A stretch of DNA of 64,000 bases from an uncultured Faecalibacterium sp. (lineage in GTDB: Bacteria; Bacillota; Clostridia; Oscillospirales; Ruminococcaceae). This document shows, one piece after another, positions 33,243 to 40,954 of the stretch; within the stretch, counting starts at the first letter, position 1; the number at the start of each line of letters is the position of its first letter. A program made the position numbers and the translations under genes. The notes under the pieces are model-generated. The model ran no database searches and was not told where the DNA came from. It saw only the letters and a program-made list of their open reading frames with translations. Where the stretch lies: positions 1 through 64,000 of the forward strand of contig CAKSWG010000002.1 in assembly GCA_934511465.1 (NCBI GenBank), written 5' to 3'.

Positions 33243-35135
33243 ATGAATAAAAAGCAGAAAAAGAACCTGCAGCGCATCATCGCTGCGGTGGTTCTGGTGC
33301 TCATCCTCAAGCTGCTGCCCCAGTTCCCCACACCGGTGGAGCTGGTGCTGTACTGCATCCCGTACCTCGTGGTGGGCTGGGACGTGCTGCGCAAGGCACT
33401 GCTTGGCATCAAGAACCGCCAGCCCTTTGACGAGTGCTTCCTGATGGCCGTTGCCACCGTGGGTGCGTTTGCGCTGGGCGACTACATGGAGGGCTGCGCC
33501 GTCATCATCTTCTACCAGATCGGCGAGCTGTTCCAGAGCGTGGCCGTGGGCAAGAGCCGGCAGAGCATTTCCAGCTTAATGGACATCCGCCCGGACTACG
33601 CCAACATTGAGGGCGAGGACGGAAAACTGGAGCAGGTGGACCCGGACGACGTGGAGATCGGCACCGTGATCGTGGTGCAGCCCGGAGAGCGCGTGCCCAT
33701 CGACGGCGTGATCGTGGAGGGCGCTTCTGCCCTGAACACCGCCGCCCTGACCGGCGAGAGCCTGCCCCGCGACGTGCAGACCGGCGATGAGGTCATCAGC
33801 GGCTGCGTGAACATGACCGGCCTGCTGAAGGTAAAGACCACCAAGGAATTCGGCGAATCCACCGTTTCCAAAATTCTGGACCTTGTGGAAAATTCCAGCA
33901 TGAAGAAGGCCCGCGCCGAGAACTTCATCACCCGGTTTGCCCGCGTGTACACCCCCGCCGTGTGCTACAGCGCACTGGCTCTGGCCTTTATCCCGCCGGT
34001 GGTGCTGCTGCTCATGGGCCAGCCCGCCCGCTTTGGCGACTGGGTCTACCGTGCACTGACCTTCCTGGTCATCAGCTGCCCCTGCGCACTGGTCATCAGC
34101 ATCCCCCTGAGCTTCTTTGGCGGCATCGGCGGTGCATCTGCCTGCGGCATTCTGGTCAAGGGTTCCACCTATCTGGAAGAGCTGGCCCGCACCGGCATCG
34201 TTGTATTCGACAAGACCGGCACCCTGACCCAGGGCACCTTTAAGGTGACCGGCATCCACCCCGCAGAGGGCACCACGGAACAGCAGCTTCTGGAAGCCGC
34301 CGCACTGGCCGAGAGCTGGTCCAAGCATCCCATCTCCCTGAGCATCAAGACCGCTTACGGCAGGGAGATCGATCCCAGCCGCGTCACCGACGTGCAGGAA
34401 CTGGGCGGCCACGGCGTCACCGCAAAGGTGGACGGCAGGACCGTTGCTGCCGGCAACGCCCGCCTGATGGAAAAGCTGGGCCTGAGCGCCCCCGCCGTCA
34501 GCGAGACGGGCACCCTTGTACATGTTGCCATTGAGGGCAGGTACGCGGGCTATCTGCTGATCGCCGATGTGGTGAAGCCCCACAGCGCACAGGCCATCCG
34601 GGGCCTGAAGGACGCCGGTGTGCGCAAGACCGTCATGCTGACCGGCGACGCCGAGCCCGTGGCAAAGGCCGTTTCCGCAGAGCTGGGTCTGGATGAATAC
34701 CATGCAGGCCTGCTGCCGGGCGACAAGGTAGACCAGATCGAAACGCTGCTCGCCGCAAAGCGGCCCAAAGAGAACCTCGCCTTTGTGGGTGACGGCATCA
34801 ACGATGCCCCCGTGCTGTCCCGTGCCGATGTGGGCATCGCCATGGGCGCGCTGGGCTCCGATGCCGCCATTGAGGCCGCAGACGTGGTGCTGATGGACGA
34901 CGACCCGGCCAAGATCGCGCTGGCCATGCGCATTGCCCGCCGCACCTTACGCATCGTGTACCAGAACATCGTGTTTGCACTGGCCATCAAGTTTGCCTGC
35001 CTTGTGCTGGGCGCTCTGGGCCTTGCCAGCATGTGGACCGCCATCTTTGCCGATGTGGGCGTGATGGTGCTGGCCGTGCTCAACGCCACCCGTGCCCTGT
35101 ACACCAAGGACCTTGCCCGGAAAAACGAACCGTAA
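33243..35135 (+). CDS. zntA: P1B-type Zn2+/Cd2+-exporting ATPase
   Basis: A 630-residue metal pump. Membrane helices 1-2 are at about 10-45. The actuator motif is LTGESLPRD and the transport-site motif SCPCALVIS (Cys-Pro-Cys). The phosphorylation site is FDKTGTLTQG, the P1B His-Pro motif SWSKHPIS, and the hinge GDGINDAPVLS. The N-terminal HMA domain common in ZntA/CadA is absent, replaced by the separate 73-residue protein. CPC plus the ArsR/HMA neighbours indicate zinc, cadmium or lead rather than copper. The start at 33243 follows AAAAGGAGAGC. Confidence 0.94.
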   Translation: MNKKQKKNLQRIIAAVVLVLILKLLPQFPTPVELVLYCIPYLVVGWDVLRKALLGIKNRQPFDECFLMAVATVGAFALGDYMEGCAVIIFYQIGELFQSVAVGKSRQSISSLMDIRPDYANIEGEDGKLEQVDPDDVEIGTVIVVQPGERVPIDGVIVEGASALNTAALTGESLPRDVQTGDEVISGCVNMTGLLKVKTTKEFGESTVSKILDLVENSSMKKARAENFITRFARVYTPAVCYSALALAFIPPVVLLLMGQPARFGDWVYRALTFLVISCPCALVISIPLSFFGGIGGASACGILVKGSTYLEELARTGIVVFDKTGTLTQGTFKVTGIHPAEGTTEQQLLEAAALAESWSKHPISLSIKTAYGREIDPSRVTDVQELGGHGVTAKVDGRTVAAGNARLMEKLGLSAPAVSETGTLVHVAIEGRYAGYLLIADVVKPHSAQAIRGLKDAGVRKTVMLTGDAEPVAKAVSAELGLDEYHAGLLPGDKVDQIETLLAAKRPKENLAFVGDGINDAPVLSRADVGIAMGALGSDAAIEAADVVLMDDDPAKIALAMRIARRTLRIVYQNIVFALAIKFACLVLGALGLASMWTAIFADVGVMVLAVLNATRALYTKDLARKNEP

Positions 35136-35160
35136 GGCCCATCCTGTTTCATAGCGGATC

Positions 35161-35198
35161 TGCCGTGCATCCTGCAAAGGATCCACGGCATTTTTTTA
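35161..35198 (+). terminator. Terminator of the P-type ATPase gene
   Basis: TGCCGTG pairs with CACGGCA around a GGATC/GATCC-containing loop, followed by TTTTTTT. Confidence 0.85.
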
Positions 35199-35350
35199 TC
35201 CGGCGCACAGCGGCCCCATCCGGTTTCCCGCAGCAGCAGCATGACGGCTGCGCGCGCTGCGCCGTGAGGGACGCAGGATGCCGGCTTTCATGCACCAAAA
35301 TCCCGCTCCATAGCTGGGACTTTCGTAATTTCAATTTCTTCCGGAAATGA

Positions 35351-35379
35351 TTGCCCTTTGGCCGAAAACGTGGTAAAAT
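35351..35379 (+). promoter_or_regulatory. Promoter of the MotA-EAL operon
   Basis: TTGCCC (35351-35356) and TAAAAT (35374-35379) have a 17-base spacer. The predicted transcript has a leader of about 240 bases before the first gene. Confidence 0.65.
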
Positions 35380-35515
35380 GAAAGCCCGACACTCAAAAAA
35401 TGCACATTTTTATCAGAGTGTATCTGAAGCATCAAAAATTCAGTCTATTTCTACATAAAGGGGCCGTTTGGGGCAACGTTTTCGGAAGAGCAGGTGTTTT
35501 GTGCTCGGTTGGAAG

Positions 35516-35592
35516 CGTTTTCGTAAGCAGAGTGCACCGAATGGATATGGGCAAAAAGGCCGTTCCGGCAGTGTGCACTGCTTATGAAAACG
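35516..35592 (+). promoter_or_regulatory. Long leader hairpin upstream of the MotA-EAL gene
   Basis: The arms CGTTTTCGTAAGCAGAGTGCAC (35516-35537) and GTGCACTGCTTATGAAAACG (35573-35592) pair over about 20 bases with one small bulge and one wobble. A 35-base loop lies between them. A third related copy, ACGTTTTCGGAAGAGCAG, lies upstream near 35476. It ends 34 bases before the start codon. It does not match a c-di-GMP riboswitch that I can recall. It is a candidate regulatory RNA structure. Confidence 0.6.
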
Positions 35593-35626
35593 GTTCTCCG
35601 TTCAAAACAAGAGGAAGGATGGAAAT

Positions 35627-37189
35627 ATGAAGCTGTTTTCCTACCTGTCTGTGGCGGTGCTGCTTCTAAGCAGCATCGCACTTGCAGCGTACTCCCCGGA
35701 TCTGCTCTCGGCGCTGATCGTTGGTCTTATGTGCATCATTGCACTGGCCGGGTGCATCCATGGCCTTTTGCCGACCATCTCCATTACGAGAGGTCTGCTG
35801 AACGGCCAAAAAAGCATCCGCAAGGCGTCCGAGACCGAAGGCAGCTCCGCATGGGTCGCAGCCCTGCAGATCGAACGCTTTTTTCAGCAGAAGACGCTGG
35901 ACGGACTGTTTGAGGATTATCGTGAAAAAGTACAGCATCAGCGTGAGACCGGGCAGATCGTCAGCGATCTTGACGAAGTGCTCAATGAGGACGTGCTGGC
36001 GCTGCACACCTGGAAAGGCGTCATCGCGCAGCTGCCCGGCACCCTGACCGGTCTGGGCATCCTTGGCACCTTCGTGGGTCTGCTGCTGGGCCTGCGGGGC
36101 ATCAGCTTCGTCACGGTGGAAGCAGCACTGGGCAGCGTGCAGTCCATTCTGGCCGGCATCAACACGGCATTCTATACCTCGATTGCAGGCGTGATCCTGT
36201 CGATCCTCTTCAACATCACAAACAATGTCCTGCGCACGACCATGAATCGTGAGACCGGGCTGTTTCTGGAAGAATTCCACAAGTCGGTCATTCCCACCAC
36301 CGACGAGCAGGCGCGCTACAGCAGCCGCCGCGAAGTGCGGCAGATCCTGGAACTGCTGGAGCGCCTGCCCAGAAATGCGGGCAACGGCGTTCTGAGCCGC
36401 GAGACGGTGCAAAGTGCAGGCCTCAACGAGCGCGTACTGATGCCGCAGATCCTGGACGGCCTGCGCAAGAACGAGTTCACCTTCTTCCTGCAGCCCCGAT
36501 ATGATCTGAACACCCGCAGGGTGGTCGGCGCCGAAGCACTGGTGCGCTGGAACCACCCGGTGCTGGGCGTGATCTCGCCCGCCGTGTTCATCCCGGTGCT
36601 GGAAAACAATGGTTACATCACCAAGCTGGACCAGTACATCTGGGAGGAAGTATGCAAGACCATCCGCGTGTGGATCGATGCGGGAGTCCGCCCGGTCCCC
36701 ATCGCGGTCAATGTTACAAAGACGGATATTCTGGCCATCGATGTGGCGGAGTTTTTCTCCGAAATGCTCAAAAAGTACCGTATCCCGCCAAAATATCTGA
36801 ACATCGATATTGCAAAGTCTGCCTATCTGGAGACCCATGGTGCGCTGAGCGATACGGAAGCGCAGCTGCAGCAGATGGGCTTCCGGGTGATATTGGACGG
36901 CTTTGACGGCGACTATGTGGAACTGAGCGCACTGGGCGGCTTTGGCACCGACCTGCTCAAGCTGGATCTGCGCAGCGCTGCGCTGCAGAATAAGACCGAT
37001 GTGCTGCCCGGTATTTTTGCACAGGCCCGCACGCTCCGGCTGAATCTGCTGGCCGAGGGCATTGAAAGCACCGAGCAGCTGAACGTGCTGCGCAAAGCCG
37101 GCTGCACCGAAGGGCAGGGATACCTCTTCTCCCGTCCGCTGTCGGTGGATGAATTTGTCAGGATCCTGAAAGTGGGGCACTCCGGATGA
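35627..37189 (+). CDS. MotA/TolQ/ExbB-like channel subunit fused to a degenerate EAL domain
   Basis: A 520-residue inner-membrane protein. Helices lie at about 5-22, 26-48, 138-158 and 176-198, with a cytoplasmic loop between helices 2 and 3 as in MotA/ExbB/ZorA. The third and fourth helices read GLGILGTFVGLLLGL and GINTAFYTSIAGVILSILF. Residues 270-515 are an EAL domain: E303 (GAEALVRW), N362 (IAVNVT), K445 (LKLD), E478 (LLAEGIES) and Q497 (GQGYLFSRP) are kept. The metal Glu of LEITES is Asp394 (LNIDIAKS), and DDFGTG reads DGFDGD. It likely binds rather than efficiently cuts c-di-GMP. It overlaps the next gene by four bases and follows AGGAAGG. Confidence 0.85.
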   Translation: MKLFSYLSVAVLLLSSIALAAYSPDLLSALIVGLMCIIALAGCIHGLLPTISITRGLLNGQKSIRKASETEGSSAWVAALQIERFFQQKTLDGLFEDYREKVQHQRETGQIVSDLDEVLNEDVLALHTWKGVIAQLPGTLTGLGILGTFVGLLLGLRGISFVTVEAALGSVQSILAGINTAFYTSIAGVILSILFNITNNVLRTTMNRETGLFLEEFHKSVIPTTDEQARYSSRREVRQILELLERLPRNAGNGVLSRETVQSAGLNERVLMPQILDGLRKNEFTFFLQPRYDLNTRRVVGAEALVRWNHPVLGVISPAVFIPVLENNGYITKLDQYIWEEVCKTIRVWIDAGVRPVPIAVNVTKTDILAIDVAEFFSEMLKKYRIPPKYLNIDIAKSAYLETHGALSDTEAQLQQMGFRVILDGFDGDYVELSALGGFGTDLLKLDLRSAALQNKTDVLPGIFAQARTLRLNLLAEGIESTEQLNVLRKAGCTEGQGYLFSRPLSVDEFVRILKVGHSG

Positions 37190-38868
37190 AAACGAGAAAA
37201 CGCAGACAGGATCCGGATGCAGAATACAATTTCTGGCAGCCGGCAACCGATATGATGAGCGCCCTTGTGTATGTGCTGCTTCTGATCATTGCACTGCTGG
37301 GCCTTTATCTTCTGAGCGATTACACCGGCCTCGAAGAGCCCTCCTCTTCCAGTGAGGAAGCTGCGTCCAGCGGCTGGCATGACGATGACTACGACGGCTG
37401 GCACGATGGCGGTGCCGATGATGACCCCGGCGACGGCGACGGACGATACGATCAGCAGATCATCCAGACCGGCGGCGGCGGTGGCGGCGGCGGCTACGAC
37501 GAGGACGGCGTTAAGGCCGCCGTGTTTGCCGAGCTGATCGATGAAGAGACCGAGCGGCGCATTCAGGAAGCCGGTGTGCGCTTTGAGCTGTACCGCACGG
37601 ATACGGCCCATCTGATCAACGGCAGCCTGCAGACCCTGAATACCTACTACCCGGAAAAGATCAGCTACCGGGAGTATGAGACCACCGGGGAAGGCACCTT
37701 CTATCTGCCGGAAAAGATCTGGCAGGGCAGCTACTACTTCCGTCAGCTCAGTGAGCCGGAAGGATACGACGCGGCAGCGGACACCTACTACGATGTGGAC
37801 CGCATGTACGACTGGCCGGAGCCCTATATCGTGCAGATCCGGGTGGCTCCCTGCAAAAACATCATCCGGCTGCAGATGAACGATGCCGAAACCCAGCAGC
37901 CTGTAGGCGGCGGCACCTTCCGGGTGATCGCAGCCGAAGATATCATCACAAAGGATGGCACGGTGCGCTATACGCAGGGCCAGCAGGTGGATACCATCAC
38001 CTGTGACGAAACCGGCTACGGCGAAAGCGTGGAATTGTATCTTGGCAAGTACACGGTGCAGCAGCAGTCGTCCCCCAACTACTACACCACCATGCAGCAG
38101 GATCTGGATGCAGAAGTGGAAAAGAAGAACGGCAGCGACCCGGAGCTGCACAAGATCGATACCGAAAAGACCAGGATCATTCTGAACGTCACGGACGAGC
38201 TCACCTCCTCTGCTCTGGAGGGTGCCGTCTTTACGGTGGCCAACCGGCGCACCGGCACCACCCAGACGGTGGCGACCGATGGGTCGGGCCAGATCCGTCT
38301 GACCGATCTGGATAAGAGCACGACCTATCTTATCCGCGAACAGCAGGCACCGGGAAACTACCGTCCGGATGACACGGATCACACCGTGACCGTCGCTGCG
38401 GACGGCCGCATTGACGGTGCAGGCAGCACAACGCTGGACATCACCAACCGGCTCCTGCGGGTATCCATCTCTGCCGTGGATACGGTGCTGCGCAGCAATA
38501 CGGAGGGCGAACAGCTCTCCCTGTACAACGAGCAGGATCAGCTGATCCGGAGCTGGACGTCCAGCGATTCCGGCCAGCTGTTCACCGACCTGACCGAGGG
38601 CAGCTACTATGTGGTACGCGGCAAGGCAGATCCCGCAAATGCCCGGAAATATCCCTTCACGGTACAGGATACGGCAAGTACGCAGAACTGGACCGTGCCG
38701 GTGTTTACGCTGCGCAGTGCGGTGGCTCTGGCGGTTCTGGCGGTAGTCGCCGCCGGTGTGGTCTGGCTGCTGGTGTTCCTGTGGGGCATCCTTGCACGCC
38801 GCCGCAAGGCGCGGAAAGCTGCTGCAGCTCAGGACGAGACCCTCGACCAGAGCGAAAATAAATCGTAA
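37186..38868 (+). CDS. MotB/ZorB-like stator helix fused to SpaA/Cna_B-type extracellular domains
   Basis: A 560-residue protein with two membrane helices. After a basic N-terminus, NFWQPATDMMSALVYVLLL (residues 15-33) matches the MotB/ZorB/ExbD membrane helix, with the proton-carrying Asp at D22. An acidic and glycine-rich linker (50-108) follows. About four beta-sandwich repeats of the SpaA/Cna_B kind (110-500) come next, with motifs such as ALEGAVFTVANRRTG and TYLIREQQAPGNYRPDD. A C-terminal helix (about 511-535) and a basic cytoplasmic tail end the protein. There is no peptidoglycan-binding OmpA-like domain. It is coupled by ATGA to the MotA-like gene, so the two should form one ion channel with an exposed domain. 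Confidence 0.8.
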   Translation: MKTRKRRQDPDAEYNFWQPATDMMSALVYVLLLIIALLGLYLLSDYTGLEEPSSSSEEAASSGWHDDDYDGWHDGGADDDPGDGDGRYDQQIIQTGGGGGGGGYDEDGVKAAVFAELIDEETERRIQEAGVRFELYRTDTAHLINGSLQTLNTYYPEKISYREYETTGEGTFYLPEKIWQGSYYFRQLSEPEGYDAAADTYYDVDRMYDWPEPYIVQIRVAPCKNIIRLQMNDAETQQPVGGGTFRVIAAEDIITKDGTVRYTQGQQVDTITCDETGYGESVELYLGKYTVQQQSSPNYYTTMQQDLDAEVEKKNGSDPELHKIDTEKTRIILNVTDELTSSALEGAVFTVANRRTGTTQTVATDGSGQIRLTDLDKSTTYLIREQQAPGNYRPDDTDHTVTVAADGRIDGAGSTTLDITNRLLRVSISAVDTVLRSNTEGEQLSLYNEQDQLIRSWTSSDSGQLFTDLTEGSYYVVRGKADPANARKYPFTVQDTASTQNWTVPVFTLRSAVALAVLAVVAAGVVWLLVFLWGILARRRKARKAAAAQDETLDQSENKS

Positions 38869-38883
38869 AGGTGGTGAGAAACA

Positions 38884-40869
38884 ATGGACAATGACGAGAT
38901 CCGCATCAGCGACCTGCTGTACACCGTCTTCAAGCACCGGAAGACGATCCTTGTGCTGGGCCTGCTGGGCTTTTTCTGCGGATTCGTGTTCAGCGGCGTC
39001 TCCTTTCTGCGGAACAGCCGTACCAACTACGCGGTCAATTGTTCCGTTGCGATCACCTCCCAACCCTCCGCAAACGGTGTCATCTACAATTCCGATTATC
39101 TGAGTTCAAACACCTTTTATCAGACCCTGGATATGATGGACGCCGCGACCTTTGTGATGAAGAGTGAGCGCACCCTGCAGGCTGCCATTGATCGTGCAGG
39201 CCTTGTATCGGTCACAACACAGGATGTTTCTCAGAATCTGCAGGTGAGCCGCTACAATGAGACGCAGGTGCTGCTGCTTACTTTGACCTGGAACAATGCC
39301 GAGGCCGGTGTTCAGCTGATGAATGCGCTGGTGGAAGCCATCAAGGAGATCCTGCCGGAAACGCTGATGATGGGCTCTGTGGCCATGATCGATGCTCCGG
39401 AAGCAGCTTCTACAACGGGCGGCGGTGCCGGCCAGTATGTCCGCCTGTGGGTGGTCTTCTGTGTGCTGGGTCTGGCCGCCGGTGCGGGTCTGGCGGTGCT
39501 GGAGTTTTTCCTGCGGCCCACCCTGCTGAATGTGAAGGACGTGGAGGACGTCCTGAAGCTTGAAACTCTGGGCAGCATCCCCAAGGACAACAGCTACTTC
39601 CAGAAGAACATGCAGCTGTTGAGCGAAACGCACCGTGCAGATGCCGATGCCGTGCAGAACTTTGCTTCGGCCGCGCATATCCTGATCAACCGGTTCGGCA
39701 CCACGGCAGAGCCGCACTGGTTCTATGTGACTTCGGCTGAGGATGGAGAAGGCAAGAGCACGGTGGCGGCCAATCTGGCCCTGCAGCTGTCCGATATGGA
39801 AAAGCGCACCCTGCTGCTGGATCTGAACACCCGTGCTCCCCGCCTGGGCGGAATGTTTTTGCAGGATCTGCCGTACAGCCGGACGCTGAATGCCCTGTAC
39901 AAAGGCGAATCTGCCGAGCCGGAAGCGGTTATTTCGCTGACCGGCTATCTGGACCTTCTGCCGATGGTGCTGGAACCCGATGCGGTGCCGCTGGATGCCG
40001 CCCTGTTCGACTTTTTGAAACCGATCATGGAGCCCTACGAGTATGTCATCATTGATGCTTCCTCAGTGGGACGTTCCTCGGATGTGCTGCGCCTGAACAA
40101 GCTGGCAGACCATGCGCTGTTCGTTGTGCGTCACGACGCCACCCCGCTGCCTGTCATACAGGATGCCATTGAAAAGCTGAACAAGTCCGGTGTGCAGCTG
40201 CTGGGCTGTGTGGTCAACGAAGTGCAGTCGCTGGAAATCTTTCCGCTCCATCCGGAGCACATGGCAGCTCCCATCCGGAAGAAAAAGAAGAAGCCGGAGA
40301 ATGCCGACAGCCCGCTGCCGGAGGACCTGCTCCGTCCGGCAGATTCCGCGCTGGAGCCGACATGGAAACCGGCAGGAGATGGCCGAAGCGTGATGGATGA
40401 GCTGACCGATGATCTGCAGCGCAGCCAGAATACCCGGAGCGATGATGAGATCATGTGGGAGCTGCTCCGCATGGGAAAAGACGGCAGCTGGAAGCGGCCA
40501 GAGCGGAAACCGACAGCGGACAGCAGCGCTGCCCAGCAGCCGCAGTCCGTTCCGGATGCACCGTCGGCGGGGTCAGCTCCGGCCCCCCAGCCTGTGCCGG
40601 AAACGCCGGCTGCACCCGTGCCAGCGGAGAAGCCAAAGACCGTACCGGAAGCACCGTCTGCGCCCGTGCCAGCGGAGAAGCCGAAACCCGTACAGCCGAA
40701 GCCCGAAGCGGAGCCGAAGGCCGGTCTGCTCCCCTGGACCGAGCCGGAACCCGAACCAAAGCCAGAGAAGAAGCGCAGCCGTGCACCGAAGTCGGCTGCA
40801 GCGCCCAAGCACGGCAAAGCATCCAGCCGCAGCGGACTGGGGCTCTGGGGCAAAAAACCGAAGCACTGA
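38884..40869 (+). CDS. Wzz/BY-kinase-like polysaccharide co-polymerase with Pro-rich tail
   Basis: A 661-residue membrane protein. Helix 1 (21-42) and helix 2 (about 188-208) enclose a Wzz-type external region. A CpsD/Wzc-like ATPase follows, with Walker A EDGEGKSTVAANLAL (about 286-300), a changed Walker A' LLLDLNTRAP and Walker B EYVIIDASSVGRSSD. Residues 540-645 are mostly Pro, Ala, Lys and Glu with KPxPxPEAP-like repeats. The Tyr-rich tail of true BY-kinases is missing. It normally would set polysaccharide chain length, but no polymerase or flippase gene is adjacent. Its start is 15 bases after the MotB-like gene, with AAGGTGG, so all three genes form one operon. Confidence 0.82.
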   Translation: MDNDEIRISDLLYTVFKHRKTILVLGLLGFFCGFVFSGVSFLRNSRTNYAVNCSVAITSQPSANGVIYNSDYLSSNTFYQTLDMMDAATFVMKSERTLQAAIDRAGLVSVTTQDVSQNLQVSRYNETQVLLLTLTWNNAEAGVQLMNALVEAIKEILPETLMMGSVAMIDAPEAASTTGGGAGQYVRLWVVFCVLGLAAGAGLAVLEFFLRPTLLNVKDVEDVLKLETLGSIPKDNSYFQKNMQLLSETHRADADAVQNFASAAHILINRFGTTAEPHWFYVTSAEDGEGKSTVAANLALQLSDMEKRTLLLDLNTRAPRLGGMFLQDLPYSRTLNALYKGESAEPEAVISLTGYLDLLPMVLEPDAVPLDAALFDFLKPIMEPYEYVIIDASSVGRSSDVLRLNKLADHALFVVRHDATPLPVIQDAIEKLNKSGVQLLGCVVNEVQSLEIFPLHPEHMAAPIRKKKKKPENADSPLPEDLLRPADSALEPTWKPAGDGRSVMDELTDDLQRSQNTRSDDEIMWELLRMGKDGSWKRPERKPTADSSAAQQPQSVPDAPSAGSAPAPQPVPETPAAPVPAEKPKTVPEAPSAPVPAEKPKPVQPKPEAEPKAGLLPWTEPEPEPKPEKKRSRAPKSAAAPKHGKASSRSGLGLWGKKPKH

Positions 40870-40885
40870 GAACCGAAAAGAGACA

Positions 40886-40928
40886 AAAAGCCCACAGGTC
40901 AGATGGATTTCCGGCCTGTGGGCTTTTT
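40886..40928. terminator. Bidirectional terminator
   Basis: AAAAAGCCCACAGG pairs with CCTGTGGGCTTTTT around a 15-base loop. It ends the MotA-EAL operon and the convergent LacI-type gene. Confidence 0.92.
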
Positions 40929-40954
40929 CATATTCATGCAGTTTGTGTTCCGGT

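Noticed and set aside
35386..35626. c-di-GMP riboswitch in the leader of the EAL operon
   Set aside because: The conserved GEMM core I know is not visible; only a long simple hairpin is supported.
35400..35630. 76-codon reading frame before the MotA-EAL gene
   Set aside because: No ribosome site, and it runs through the leader hairpin; likely a by-product.
35627..40869. Zorya anti-phage system
   Set aside because: The first two genes have ZorA/ZorB-like helices, but no ZorC, ZorD or ZorE gene follows, and the fused domains differ.
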